From: Legionella adelaidensis
GTDB taxonomy: Bacteria; Pseudomonadota; Gammaproteobacteria; Legionellales; Legionellaceae
Reading direction: 5' to 3'
DNA length: 64,000 nt
Assembly: GCF_900637865.1 (NCBI RefSeq)
Contig: NZ_LR134422.1
Location: forward strand, 124,001-188,000
A program made the translations under genes and the position numbers. Below, piece by piece: positions 37,850-48,016 of this stretch. The notes beneath the pieces were generated by a model. That model saw only the letters and a program-made list of their open reading frames with translations. It did not search any database and had not been told where the DNA came from. Each line of letters begins with the position of its first letter. The first letter of the stretch is position 1.

Positions 37850-39685
37850 TCAACTAGGATAATACCGGACTGCCTCGTTGACCTCTTCCTCATCGTTTAT
37901 TGAAGTACGAAGCGGTGTTTCAGTCACGTTTACTCGCTGAGTTGCTTCGTCCACTTCAATCATTACAGCTCGATCATGAAATTCACCAACATCCCGATGC
38001 GCAATACTAATAATCGTCGAGTCTTTCAACATCGATTGGGTAAGACTGTAAACCAGATTTTCATATTTTTTACTCATTGCTGCTGTGGACTCATCTAAAA
38101 TTAATATCTCTGGTTTGCGAAGTACCGCGCGAGCAAATGCAATTTTTTGTTGTTGTCCACCTGATTTTCTAGACCAATCTTCTAAAACTGACTTATCTTC
38201 TGGAGTATCCAGTTTTTCAATAAACTCCTCTTCTCCCACAGCCTGCAACGCCACTCTGTATTCCTCATCTGTAAATGTGTCAAAGGGCTCAGGATAAGCT
38301 AATACCGCTCTTAATGTATCATGTGGCATGGTCGGTTTTTGCGGTAGAATATAGATTTTGTGACGCGGAGGCAGCTTGACTTCTCCATGCCCATATTTCC
38401 AAGTACCAGCTATTATCTTCGTAATGGTTGATTTTCCTATGCCATTTTCACCTTGAATGACCGTATGCGTACCTTTAGGAAATTTCACATTAAGCTGGGA
38501 CATCATCAGTACAGTACTACTAGACTCTTCGGAGGCGGGCCTCACCATATCCAGATTTACAATCTCAATACCATCAAGAGCAGCATCTTCAATTCGATCA
38601 ATATTTCGCTCGGGTGTATTTAAACCACCCTCTTCTAATGCCCTTTCTAATTCCATAATCCGTTTAGTACTTATTTTATAAATTGCTAGGTCTTCGTAAG
38701 AATTGATAAACCAACTCAAGGCAGACTGAATGTAACTGAATGAATAGCTTATTTGCATGATTTGAGCGAAAGGAAGAAGCCCAGCAAAATAAGCTGGGGC
38801 GGCCATAAGATAAGGAAAAATGATTGCGACTTGTTGATAAACCCCTTTAAATGCACTGAGACTTAATTGTATAACAATTTTTTGACTCCAATTGTTATAC
38901 AGTTCTCCAAATTTACGAAGCAATTTACGAAGGTAATACATCCCTCCACGTTCCTGTGCAATATTTTCTGAATCTTTATCAAGAATAAATAAATCTTTTC
39001 TGATGTCGGCTTCGAGAGATTCTTCTTTCTTATTCAATTCAGGAAGCCTCCGGCCAATTAAACTGGTTATGAAACTTGATCCGGCTGCAAAAAGAATAGC
39101 ACTCCAAACCATGTATCCAGGAATGGTAATACTGGCACCAAGTACAACAAAAGAAAGACTACCGCCCACTACCCATAAACTTCCAGTGAATAAAACTAAG
39201 GTTAATACAGAGTTTAATAAATCAAGACTTAATGTAATGCTTTTTTCAGTGAATACTTTGATATCTTCTTGTATTCGTTGCTCAGGATGATCAATTTGAT
39301 CAGCATGTCGGCTTACATCCACGTATTTATTATCCTCATTGATATAGCTTGGGAGTATTTTTGCAGAGAGCCAATTTCTCCAGCGCGCTCGCAATTTTTC
39401 AACACAAAAATCTTTTAAAGCATTTACAGCACCCCATGAGCCGACGATCAAGGTAAATGTTCTCATACTGCTAAAAAACAGTGAGGCATTCTTTGCGGTC
39501 ATTGCCGCCCAAAAGGTAGTCATCCACCAACTCAATGTAAAAGTTAAGGCAGCGATGGTGACGACGCTAGCAACTGCTCCAATGAGCAACAACCATGCTT
39601 TTAAACGATCGTTGGAATGAAAAAAATAATCTTTAGCTAGGCTGAGGGCTTTGCGATAGGGGCTAGGGAAGATAGTTGTATTCAT
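37850..39685 (-). CDS. ABC transporter, fused SbmA/BacA-like permease and ATPase (YddA type)
   Basis: A 611-residue protein. The permease half (about 1-340) has the SbmA/ABCD signature with RWRNWLSAKILPSYI and NPEQRI-like HPEQRIQEDIKVF. The ATPase has Walker A IQGENGIGKST, the signature loop KSGGQQQKIAFARA and Walker B ILILDESTAAM, with an H-loop in SIAHRD. Relatives move peptides, B12 or fatty acyl-CoA; SbmA homologues take up antimicrobial peptides. The substrate is not identifiable here. The gene stands between the DUF2089 operon and the 1113-residue orphan. Confidence 0.88.
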   Translation of the reverse strand: MNTTIFPSPYRKALSLAKDYFFHSNDRLKAWLLLIGAVASVVTIAALTFTLSWWMTTFWAAMTAKNASLFFSSMRTFTLIVGSWGAVNALKDFCVEKLRARWRNWLSAKILPSYINEDNKYVDVSRHADQIDHPEQRIQEDIKVFTEKSITLSLDLLNSVLTLVLFTGSLWVVGGSLSFVVLGASITIPGYMVWSAILFAAGSSFITSLIGRRLPELNKKEESLEADIRKDLFILDKDSENIAQERGGMYYLRKLLRKFGELYNNWSQKIVIQLSLSAFKGVYQQVAIIFPYLMAAPAYFAGLLPFAQIMQISYSFSYIQSALSWFINSYEDLAIYKISTKRIMELERALEEGGLNTPERNIDRIEDAALDGIEIVNLDMVRPASEESSSTVLMMSQLNVKFPKGTHTVIQGENGIGKSTITKIIAGTWKYGHGEVKLPPRHKIYILPQKPTMPHDTLRAVLAYPEPFDTFTDEEYRVALQAVGEEEFIEKLDTPEDKSVLEDWSRKSGGQQQKIAFARAVLRKPEILILDESTAAMSKKYENLVYSLTQSMLKDSTIISIAHRDVGEFHDRAVMIEVDEATQRVNVTETPLRTSINDEEEVNEAVRYYPS

Positions 39686-39826
39686 TTTTAATTTTACTCT
39701 TTCATGATTTCAATTTAACTCTCCCTTTCTCCTGATTCCTAATGACCATTTTATGATTATAAATAAATAAAATCAATAATAACTTTAATTAAATTAAAAA
39801 TTAATTAAATAATATTTAAATTTAAT

Positions 39827-42800
39827 TCATGTGGCTGGAGTATTCCTAAATTTATGAGAATTACTTGAGGTTTCTGCTGTTGCTGCTGATGGTGAAAATT
39901 GACCGAAGCGTAATAAACCAGCTTGTCTTGTTGCTGGAAAAACAGGTTGCTCACTATCGGCAGGAGCAGTTGTCAATCCCCGGCATTCTTGTAAACCTAA
40001 AACCCTTTGATGAACTTCAGATTTTTCAAACATCTTTTTTACCTCAAAGACATTACGACTAATCCTAACTCTCCACTCTGCAGGAATGGTTTCATCGGTG
40101 ATGATTTGCTCTACTCCACTCACAAAAAGGCGAGTATATTTGCCGTGTTGTAAGATTAACCCTGCTTCTACTCCCCTTTGAAAATCAGCTGAAGAAGTAA
40201 TTTCTGTAGCAAATTTTCTATCTTGCACAGCAACGGTAGCGCCTTTTAGCCAAGATTCAGCATCAGGCATTTCTCTAGTCATTGCAAAAATTGCTTGATC
40301 AATCTGATCCATGCCCGCTTTCTTTCCTAATTCATACAGAATGTCATCTGTATTGGTACGCTCAAATTCTTCTGAGGTACACAAATGATCTGCTGCAATC
40401 GAGCTCATGAACTCATTTGCTGCGACAATTCGCTTCCCAAATTTATCTTGCATGGAATTTAAAATAGTAATTAATCTTTGATTCATACCCCCGATCGTAG
40501 TTACCCATTGTTGGCGTAGCATTAAATCGTTAACTACATAATCCTGATCGTTATAAACTGGTCTTAATAATAAACGTTCAAAAATTTCTGGAGTAAAAGG
40601 TAATATTTGGCTGGGTGCTAACAACTGTTTGGGTAGCTGACCTGCTTCATCACAGCCATATAAAAACCAGGAATATATTTCATTTAATAAAGTCGTCTGG
40701 CCATGTGCTTCTGTGACCAGTCTAGATAATTCTGAAGTAGTATCATTCACTTCTTTTAATAAAAGCGCATGAAACTCTTTACGCAATTGTTGATACCTTG
40801 TCCGCACAAAAGCCACCGCTTCTGCTATAACCGTATCATTTGGATTAAACCAGACCATTTGGGCATAGCGTGGTGGATAGTCAGCCATATTTGGATACAT
40901 AGCGTGATGATACCAATGAGCTCTACCAATATCATGTTGAGTACCTTGCTGCTGGTAAGTCAATGAGCCTGCAGGATAATGACCGCCTACCCAATTATTC
41001 CAAACATCTTCTTGATAAGTAAACCAAGGGCATGATGGGACAGCAATCGGATTGGAATTCATGATATTAAACTGCTGGCCATTGGTCATGCGCAAAATAA
41101 TTGAAATGACATAAGCATGCTGGCCACTCCCAATTGACTGATAATCATACACATAGAATAAAGTGCCAATACCCAACATTTCCTGCTCTAGGCCTAATAA
41201 AAACAAATATGGTGATAATGACCAAGCAGTATTGGATACTAAAGGAATTGGTAACAAAGGAAATTGCAAAGATTGCATACTGTGAATGTCAGTAATACGT
41301 GCAAAATCACTTTTATGCAGCATATAACGCAAATGCGGCCAATTATCAGACTCGCGCAAATTACTGCCATAGATTTTTAAATCAATTCGTGAGGGTAAAT
41401 GGTAAAGGCGCGCTATATGCGCATACGCTGCTAAGCGTTGTCCGTCTTGTGTTGCAACGAAACTATTATAAAGGTCAACTGCCTCTTTAGGTTTAGAGAG
41501 TCCATGAGTATTCATGGTGTAGCTACCGCAATGGGGTGAACCGCAGCTCATATTGTTGAAGCGTGCTGCAAAAGGCATATAATATTCATAATGAGTGAAA
41601 AACTGACTATAGTCCTTCCCATATGGACGTATGTTATAAAAATTTCCAGCTCTTTGATCTCGTGTTGAAACAGGTATTCGTTGGTGAATGAATATGTTAT
41701 GCAATTTCTCAGCAAATTGAAAAGCGATGGGTTTGCCGGTTGCTGCCTGCGTTTCTTGCTCGAATTGCGCACGTCGCATCTCAACATATTCATTCAGTTT
41801 ATTTAAAGTTAGGCGATGTTGTTCTGCGAGCTTAATAAATACATTTTCACTGACAATGGTATTCAAGATCTCTAGCCAATTTATACCCATCTCAGTCAAT
41901 CTCTTGAGTGTATGCAGATGTTCATCTGTTAATTTATAAAATTCACCACTATCTTGTCTGAATTTACAATGCAATTTTAATAAAGCATCCATTGCCTTTA
42001 ACCACACCACTGGGTTTATAAGCTGTTTTGGAAGTGATGAGATAAAGTTTTCCCTAAGAAATGCCAAAACTTCGGGCAGTCTGGAAAAATGAAATGGATT
42101 TATTTCACCTGCGTGACTAAAGCTACTAAAATTAACTTTTCTTTCCAGAATAGGTTGGTGGGAGGCGAGAGCTTGTGTTTTTGCCACAATTGCTTCTTCG
42201 TGATCCTTAAATTTTTCTTTTCGCACAAAGCGTTCACTGGTTAAATCAGCAGCTGCTATAGCTTCTCGCAATGAATCCAACCGTTGATCAGAAATAAGGC
42301 ATCTTAAATCGCCAGCTTCCAGTTGGATTACTTCATGGATGCGCGCCAAATTCCTTCCATGAGAAAAGCTATCTTGATTTAAGGTAATTAATTGTCTAAT
42401 GGTCTCAAGGCTTAATTTCTCTAGGCCTAAGAATCCACGGATTAAATTTACTTCAATATGGTCCATTTTTTGCAGAACCAATTCAAAACTTTCGCGCATT
42501 TCTTTATGCATGCAGTGAATTTGTTCCGAAATTAGTTGCAGCGCGCCCATGATGGCGCGGATAGCTTCATCATTTCCTTCTGATTCTTGGAAACAGCTCA
42601 GTAATCCAGTTAATCCGGCAAAAACAATGTTCACACCAGACCAACTTAAGGCACCTGCTTGAATCATAGCCATTGCCGCAACTGACGCTTGAGTAGCAGA
42701 ATGTAGCGCCATCCCGTAACGAACAATTTCAGGGTTTTTGCTTAATTTCCCTAAGAAAACTGCAGCTGATGACACACAACTTAACTGCTCATGACGGGTA

Positions 42801-43168
42801 ATGAATAGCTCAATTTGGGGTTCAGTTAATTTGTGAGCGGCAGTCCCGGTAAGTTGATAAAACTTACTGTGCCGATCTTGCGCTACTCTCAATATTTCTA
42901 CTTTTTCCAAAATATTGGCTAATTCAGCGGAAGAATAGGTTCTGTTTTCCTCTAATGCAGCCCCTGGGGCATCGGTAGAGCGATGCCCTTGATGTTCCAT
43001 AAAGGCAACGAATTGCCCGAAATGTTCCTTGGGCAAAACAGTTTGTAAATCAATTAGCAAATCAGCCTTAACTGGAGATTGAGGTTCCGTTTCAAAATGT
43101 TGTGCCAATTTTGCGATAAAAGCCTGGCTTGTTTGTTGACTGAGTGTCGGAAGGTTGAATTGTGGCAT
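39827..43168 (-). CDS. Very large unknown protein (1113 aa), effector- or toxin-like
   Basis: No known domain was recognised. About residues 150-215 are hydrophobic and Ala/Gly-rich (ATQASVAAMAMIQAGALSW, VNIVFAGLTGLLSCF). They are followed by an amphipathic helical stretch with MRESFELVLQKMDHIEVNLI, reminiscent of alpha-helical pore-forming or membrane-tubulating proteins. The middle (about 520-800) is Tyr/Trp/His-rich and globular (SCGSPHCGSYTMNTHG, GSGQHAYVISIILR). The C-terminus is Ser/Thr-rich. It begins 9 bases after the stop of the 43178 gene, so the two are one operon and possibly one complex. It is cytoplasmic as written, with no signal peptide. Confidence 0.55.
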   Translation of the reverse strand: MPQFNLPTLSQQTSQAFIAKLAQHFETEPQSPVKADLLIDLQTVLPKEHFGQFVAFMEHQGHRSTDAPGAALEENRTYSSAELANILEKVEILRVAQDRHSKFYQLTGTAAHKLTEPQIELFITRHEQLSCVSSAAVFLGKLSKNPEIVRYGMALHSATQASVAAMAMIQAGALSWSGVNIVFAGLTGLLSCFQESEGNDEAIRAIMGALQLISEQIHCMHKEMRESFELVLQKMDHIEVNLIRGFLGLEKLSLETIRQLITLNQDSFSHGRNLARIHEVIQLEAGDLRCLISDQRLDSLREAIAAADLTSERFVRKEKFKDHEEAIVAKTQALASHQPILERKVNFSSFSHAGEINPFHFSRLPEVLAFLRENFISSLPKQLINPVVWLKAMDALLKLHCKFRQDSGEFYKLTDEHLHTLKRLTEMGINWLEILNTIVSENVFIKLAEQHRLTLNKLNEYVEMRRAQFEQETQAATGKPIAFQFAEKLHNIFIHQRIPVSTRDQRAGNFYNIRPYGKDYSQFFTHYEYYMPFAARFNNMSCGSPHCGSYTMNTHGLSKPKEAVDLYNSFVATQDGQRLAAYAHIARLYHLPSRIDLKIYGSNLRESDNWPHLRYMLHKSDFARITDIHSMQSLQFPLLPIPLVSNTAWSLSPYLFLLGLEQEMLGIGTLFYVYDYQSIGSGQHAYVISIILRMTNGQQFNIMNSNPIAVPSCPWFTYQEDVWNNWVGGHYPAGSLTYQQQGTQHDIGRAHWYHHAMYPNMADYPPRYAQMVWFNPNDTVIAEAVAFVRTRYQQLRKEFHALLLKEVNDTTSELSRLVTEAHGQTTLLNEIYSWFLYGCDEAGQLPKQLLAPSQILPFTPEIFERLLLRPVYNDQDYVVNDLMLRQQWVTTIGGMNQRLITILNSMQDKFGKRIVAANEFMSSIAADHLCTSEEFERTNTDDILYELGKKAGMDQIDQAIFAMTREMPDAESWLKGATVAVQDRKFATEITSSADFQRGVEAGLILQHGKYTRLFVSGVEQIITDETIPAEWRVRISRNVFEVKKMFEKSEVHQRVLGLQECRGLTTAPADSEQPVFPATRQAGLLRFGQFSPSAATAETSSNSHKFRNTPAT

Positions 43169-43177
43169 ATTAAACTC

Positions 43178-44152
43178 CTATCGCCAGCGTTGCCGGATTG
43201 CTGTACTAAATGTTGTGAAATCTGTTACTGTTTTATCCAAACTACTTTGAGTTGATCTAAAAAATGTAGCCGTAGCTTGAGCAACACTTGAAGATTGGGC
43301 AATTCTTTCAAATTCTCTATTATTTTGTGTTGTAGCGTTTACAACAAGCTCTAGTTCTTGATGCAAAACTGCACCTGCCGTAGGTGCACTTAATACTGAC
43401 GCAGAAGTAATAACAGGCTGGCGCCTTGTTTGTGATTGAGCAGAAACTTGTGTATTTAGGGTTAATCTTGTGTTAAAAAATGAAGGACTTTGGTCTGAAT
43501 TCGTTATAGCCAGACTATACGTTGGTGAGCTGGTTGGCGCCACACTTGCTGTCGAGTGGCTAAAAATACGAGCAGCATTTTCTATGGTTTCTCTCTCTTC
43601 TAATGCTAATGCTCTTACTAAACTCTCCAACTCTGAAAGTCTTGTACTTTCGTCTGATGCAGCGCCATTTGCCATTGCAAACCCCGCATGGCAAGCTTCT
43701 CTTGTAAAATCACCGGCAGCCTTGGCCGTACTTTCCATTACCTTTTGCGCTGTTTCTGTCAAAGCGGCAACGGATACAACCCTAGCAACAATGACAGCTG
43801 TCCCTGCAGCTATGGGTAAGTCTGGCAAAGTCACGCAAAGCAGTGCTGAGCCTGCTGCGACTTGGGTAGTAATTTCAGCCCCAGCGCCGATTGCCCCACA
43901 CACAATTTTTTCGGTCATATCACTAGCTTGGTCTTGAGCTACGCTTTTTACGACTTCAGCAGCTTTATGAATATGGTTAAACGCACGAGGAAGGTGTACT
44001 CCGTTACAATGCAAAACTAAATCTGCCTGTTGTACTGATTCAGAAACAACATGAGCTATTTCTCCAACTAATAAAAGCTCATGTGGTTCTCTTTGTATTT
44101 CACTTCCAGAAGTAGTCTGAGAGGTATTTTGCTCATTTGTCGGACTCATCAT
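43178..44152 (-). CDS. Unknown Ala/Ser/Thr-rich partner of the 1113-residue protein
   Basis: About 324 residues. The frame is open to 44236, but the likely start is one of two adjacent ATGs (44152/44149) because GAAAGG lies 7 bases upstream and the extra N-terminus lacks such a site. A Gly/Ala-rich hydrophobic segment (IVCGAIGAGAEITTQVAAGS, LPIAAGTAVIVARVVSVAAL) is flanked by amphipathic helices. The second half is low-complexity Ser/Thr/Gln. The resemblance in style to the hydrophobic segment of its downstream neighbour suggests a two-component membrane-active system (inference). It is transcribed divergently from the LuxR gene at 44309. Confidence 0.5.
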   Translation of the reverse strand: MMSPTNEQNTSQTTSGSEIQREPHELLLVGEIAHVVSESVQQADLVLHCNGVHLPRAFNHIHKAAEVVKSVAQDQASDMTEKIVCGAIGAGAEITTQVAAGSALLCVTLPDLPIAAGTAVIVARVVSVAALTETAQKVMESTAKAAGDFTREACHAGFAMANGAASDESTRLSELESLVRALALEERETIENAARIFSHSTASVAPTSSPTYSLAITNSDQSPSFFNTRLTLNTQVSAQSQTRRQPVITSASVLSAPTAGAVLHQELELVVNATTQNNREFERIAQSSSVAQATATFFRSTQSSLDKTVTDFTTFSTAIRQRWR

Positions 44153-44308
44153 TGTTAAACCTTTCAATTCAACATATCTTTGCAATGTTGCAAACGTAAA
44201 GATGAAAATTCTATATAATGAAAATAATTTAAACAATACGGTAAAAATACCTAAGGATAAGCCCTAATAAATGGCATAAAAATGAACATTGTGATATGAT
44301 ACCTACCT

Positions 44309-45127
44309 ATGAACCTAGAAAATACCATCGCTTTAACTACAAGCGCAGAAATGAAAAACATTGTTCAACCATTAGACCAATGTTTTAATATCAATTATTT
44401 TGGGCATGTTAAAATTTACCCGGATAATAGCCATATTGTGCTATCGACTAATCCTGGGTGGGTAGAATGTTTTTATACCCACTTTCATAAGCACGGGGTT
44501 GCTCATAAAAGCATAGATTCATATCAATCAGGATATTTTTTATGCTCCGAAATGAAAGATCAAACCACCTTTAAAGTCATGCGAGATGATTTTAATATTG
44601 ATCACTGCATGAATGTTGTCAAAGTCCACTCCGATTGCGTTGAAATATTTGGTTTTGCAACGGAATCAAAAAATAAGTTCATGTCAAGTTGGTATTTAAA
44701 CAATATTGATTTGGTCGAGCAATTTATTCTTTATTTTAAAGACAATGCGCAAGCATTAATTAACTCTGCTGAACAAGACCGTTATATATTACCTCGAAAT
44801 TTGCCAGCAGAAGATGATATGTTTGCAATAGATCAGGATAAGCGCATAAATTTTTTAAAACAAATTTCCTGTCAACGTTTTTATCAGAATGGTTCTAACA
44901 TCTATTTAACACAAAAAGAATTTTCCTGTGTTTTGTATGGAATTAAAGGGTTATCAAGCAAACAAACAGGACGAGAATTAAGCATTTCGCCTCGGACAGT
45001 TGAGGCTCATTTAAGAAATGTCAAAGAAAAATTACAAGTACACAGCATGGTAGAAGTAGCTGTTAAAATGATTCAAGAATATCCCTGGTTAAAACTCCAT
45101 TTGTCAGACTCCACGAGTAACGAATAA
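44309..45127 (+). CDS. LuxR-family transcriptional regulator
   Basis: A 272-residue protein. The N-terminal 200 residues form a sensor-like alpha/beta domain of unknown ligand (FGHVKIYPDNSHIVLSTNPG). The C-terminal LuxR helix-turn-helix covers about 207-260, with LTQKEFSCVLYGIKGLSSKQ and ISPRTVEAHLRNVKEKL. It shares only 72 bases of upstream DNA with the divergent two-gene unit at 44152-39827 and is the obvious candidate to control it. Confidence 0.8.
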   Translation: MNLENTIALTTSAEMKNIVQPLDQCFNINYFGHVKIYPDNSHIVLSTNPGWVECFYTHFHKHGVAHKSIDSYQSGYFLCSEMKDQTTFKVMRDDFNIDHCMNVVKVHSDCVEIFGFATESKNKFMSSWYLNNIDLVEQFILYFKDNAQALINSAEQDRYILPRNLPAEDDMFAIDQDKRINFLKQISCQRFYQNGSNIYLTQKEFSCVLYGIKGLSSKQTGRELSISPRTVEAHLRNVKEKLQVHSMVEVAVKMIQEYPWLKLHLSDSTSNE

Positions 45128-45388
45128 TTTTCAAAAAATCCTGATACTCAATGATATCTCCAGATGGGCATTGTACTTTAAGCATGTGACAAAAGCGGAA
45201 ACATCACTTGATGGTTGTCAAATAAGTTGGTCTTTGTTTAAATAGATGTAACCCTCAGATGTTTCAATCTAACGACACAGGACCAAGGCGTGAATTGCAC
45301 ATTCTGGTAAGCTGGTTTTTTAGCGTCATCATAGATAAGCTCCAAATCTTACATCACATTTGATAACTGCAATTTCTCGAGATTAACC

Positions 45389-45946
45389 ATGAAAATATTA
45401 GAAACTAACCGTCTCATTCTTCGGACTTGGACAGAACAAGATATTGACCCAATGGCCGCGATTGACCAAGATCCAGAGGTATGTAAATTCTTACCTGGTA
45501 TTGGAAGTCGAGAAGCAACAGCTGATGGGATTCAAACCATGATGAAGCATTATGAGGAACATGGGTTTACTTTCTACGCCGTCGAATTGAAACAGACCCA
45601 TGAAATGATTGGTTTTCTTGGTTTGAAAACTCCATCATTCCAAGCCCATTTTACTCCTTGTGTCGAAATTGGCTGGCGCCTCTCATCGAAACATTGGAAT
45701 CAAGGCTATGCTACTGAGGGTGCAAAAGCCGTATTACACTATGCGTTTACCCATTTAAATCTCGACGAGGTGGTTTCATTTACAGTCGTTGCCAACCAAG
45801 CTTCAAGACGGGTGATGGAAAAAATTGGCTTAAAACATAACCCAGACGATGATTTTGATCATCCAAGACTTGACGACGATAGTCCTTTAAAACGGCATGT
45901 GCTTTATCGACTTAGCAAAAAGGATCTTAATGTCAAAAATAAATAG
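45389..45946 (+). CDS. RimJ/RimL-type GNAT acetyltransferase
   Basis: A 185-residue protein with the GNAT motifs TNRLILRTWTEQDI, MIGFLGL, EIGWRLSSKHWNQGYATEGA (acetyl-CoA loop) and NQASRRVMEKIGL. It is closely similar along its whole length to the GNAT at 56157, so the two are paralogues. Targets could be protein N-termini or small molecules. The ABC transporter gene starts 17 bases before its stop. Confidence 0.85.
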   Translation: MKILETNRLILRTWTEQDIDPMAAIDQDPEVCKFLPGIGSREATADGIQTMMKHYEEHGFTFYAVELKQTHEMIGFLGLKTPSFQAHFTPCVEIGWRLSSKHWNQGYATEGAKAVLHYAFTHLNLDEVVSFTVVANQASRRVMEKIGLKHNPDDDFDHPRLDDDSPLKRHVLYRLSKKDLNVKNK

Positions 45947-47687
45947 ACCACAAAACTTTCGGAGTTTTTTCTTAGAAATGGCGATGCCTTATCGCTGGTG
46001 GTTTTTTGCCATGCTGCTTGTTGGTATTTATTCATCCATCCATAGTGTGTTACAGCCCTATGTTTTAAAAATTCTTTTGGATGCCGTCGCTCATGCCGAA
46101 AATAAAAAATTTCTTGATGTTAGCCTGAAGCCAGCATTATTACTTATTATCTTGGGATTTGTCATTACCATTGTATGGCGTCTTTATAATTATATTGTTT
46201 TGCGGTCATTACCAAAAATGAAGGCGGATATCATTGCTGCTACTACCTCATATTTAAGAGATCAGTCATACATTTTTTTTCAAGACCATTTAAGTGGTTC
46301 AATTAGTGCAAAAATTTCCGATTTAACAAGTAACATCCAGAATATTGTTAATGCTTGGTTTAATATATCGAGGCAAGGTTTAACCATTATCCTTTCTATT
46401 GCTATGGTGGGTTTGGTTAGTCCTTATTTCAGCTTGATTTTTTTCGTCATCTCAATCGCTTTTATTGTTACGGCCTATTATTGCTCTAATAGTATTAAAC
46501 CTTATGCCAGTGCCTATGCTGAAGCACGGGCAAAAAATGTTGGAAATATTGTTGATTGTTTTTCCAACGTGCTAAGTATGCTTTTATTTGCCAGAGAGAA
46601 CTATGAAGCGCGATATTTAGAAAAAACAACAGCGAGCGCTGTGGAAAATGACAAATCCATGCAATTTAAAAATATGCTAAATGCTTCATTACTTGGCGGG
46701 TTTGCCTGGATTTTACAAGGGTCATCTATACTGTTACTGCTTTTTCTTGGTAATAAAGGAATGATTTCTGTTGGGGATTTTGCATTTATCTTTATATTAG
46801 CAATGACAGTGATTGATCAGATATGGTTTCTTACTGAGAGCTTATTAGTTGTGGGTGAACAAGCAGGGCAATGTCAACAAGCCATTGATACGATTTTTAC
46901 AGAGCATTATCAAAAACCCAACCCGGAAGCTCCCTCCCTTAATATTACTCATGGGGAAATTACCATTGATCAGGTTAATTTTGGATATAAATCAGATGAT
47001 ATTGTTATTAAAGACTTAAATCTCCATATACCCGGCGGTTCTAAGGTCGGTTTAGTTGGATACAGCGGCGTCGGAAAAAGTACATTGGTTCAACTCATCA
47101 TGCGTCTCTATGATGTGCAAAACGGAAAAATATTAATAGACCAACAAGATATCAGAAGGATAAACAAACAAAGTTTACGAGAAAACGTAGCGTTTATACC
47201 CCAACAACCCAGCTTGTTCCATCGAACTGTTTATGAAAATATATTGTATGGTAAAGTTGATATCAGTTATGAAGAGGTAATCAACGCTTCTAAAAAGGCT
47301 CATGCGCATGAATTTATTGTTAACTTACCACATGGTTACGATACAGTCGTTGGAGAAAGAGGTTTAAAATTATCCGGCGGACAATGTCAACGAATTGCAA
47401 TTGCAAGAGCGATTTTAAAAGATGCGCCTATTTTGATATTAGATGAAGCCACGAGCTCCCTGGATTCTTTAACAGAGAAATTGATACAAGAATCATTACA
47501 GATTGCAATGAGTAACCGAACGGTTATTGTGATAGCCCATAGACTATCAACAATTTTATCTATGGATAATATTCTAGTGATGGACAATGGCAAAATTATT
47601 GAAATGGGCAACCATAAACAGCTAATCGAGGCAGGAGGTTTTTATAACACATTATGGAACGCTCAAAGCGGACATAGTTTTATTTAA
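45930..47687 (+). CDS. ABC exporter, fused permease and ATPase
   Basis: About 585 residues from the ATG at 45930 (MSKINRPQ), chosen because AAAAGGA lies 6 bases upstream; an upstream in-frame ATG lies within the GNAT gene. There are six membrane helices in the first 320 residues. The ATPase has Walker A VGYSGVGKSTLV, signature LSGGQCQRIAIARA and Walker B ILILDEATSSLDS, with an H-loop in VIAHRLS. The overall type is MsbA/LmrA-like. With a GNAT in the same operon, export or detoxification of a small molecule is plausible (inference). Confidence 0.88.
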   Translation: MSKINRPQNFRSFFLEMAMPYRWWFFAMLLVGIYSSIHSVLQPYVLKILLDAVAHAENKKFLDVSLKPALLLIILGFVITIVWRLYNYIVLRSLPKMKADIIAATTSYLRDQSYIFFQDHLSGSISAKISDLTSNIQNIVNAWFNISRQGLTIILSIAMVGLVSPYFSLIFFVISIAFIVTAYYCSNSIKPYASAYAEARAKNVGNIVDCFSNVLSMLLFARENYEARYLEKTTASAVENDKSMQFKNMLNASLLGGFAWILQGSSILLLLFLGNKGMISVGDFAFIFILAMTVIDQIWFLTESLLVVGEQAGQCQQAIDTIFTEHYQKPNPEAPSLNITHGEITIDQVNFGYKSDDIVIKDLNLHIPGGSKVGLVGYSGVGKSTLVQLIMRLYDVQNGKILIDQQDIRRINKQSLRENVAFIPQQPSLFHRTVYENILYGKVDISYEEVINASKKAHAHEFIVNLPHGYDTVVGERGLKLSGGQCQRIAIARAILKDAPILILDEATSSLDSLTEKLIQESLQIAMSNRTVIVIAHRLSTILSMDNILVMDNGKIIEMGNHKQLIEAGGFYNTLWNAQSGHSFI

Positions 47688-48016
47688 ATTGTCTCGTTAA
47701 CAGCCCGGTTGTTAGTACTCCAAATCGTTGTCGAGATGTTCGCATTTTAATTATTCAGATGATTACTTAATTAACTATTAAATGATTAACTGAGCTTCGG
47801 TTTTTAATTGATGTGCTTCTTGAACAATCCATGAGGCAATCAAGATAATAAACCTGTATATAAAGCTCCGTTGGGTTTGAATGTACGTGGTAATGTCAGA
47901 GAATGGTGTTCGTTTTTTCGCGGTAAGGTTATACCCTTCTTTAAAAATAGCTGCAAAGTTGTCTTGTGCTCCAGCATCCCCATGAATGTCTTACCACAAT
48001 GTTTTAGATCTCATAA
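47688..48016. other. Intergenic gap between ABC exporter and helical-repeat protein
   Basis: A 329-bp gap between convergent genes. It contains a 71-codon open stretch on the minus strand (47778-47990) that looks like the end of a lost gene. No clear terminator with a T-run was seen. Confidence 0.4.
47778..47990 (-). pseudogene. Possible 3' remnant of an unknown gene
   Basis: The minus-strand frame is open for 70 sense codons before a TAA, without a start codon. The text reads DIHGDAGAQDNFAAIFKEGY, then FSDITTYIQTQRSF, a hydrophobic helix IYRFIILIASWIV, and QEAHQLKTEAQLII. Its composition is protein-like (amphipathic, low stop density, one membrane-like helix), unlike the other frames here. 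No family was recognised, so this is tentative. Confidence 0.3.

Noticed and set aside
44153-44236. Upstream extension (28 residues starting MFKLFSLYRI) of the 352-codon frame
   Set aside because: The extension resembles a signal peptide, but no ribosome site precedes it, while GAAAGG sits correctly before the ATGATG at 44152. I prefer the shorter form, though the longer one cannot be excluded.
45897-45929. Upstream start of the ABC exporter
   Set aside because: It is inside the GNAT gene. The ATG at 45930 has AAAAGGA at the correct distance.
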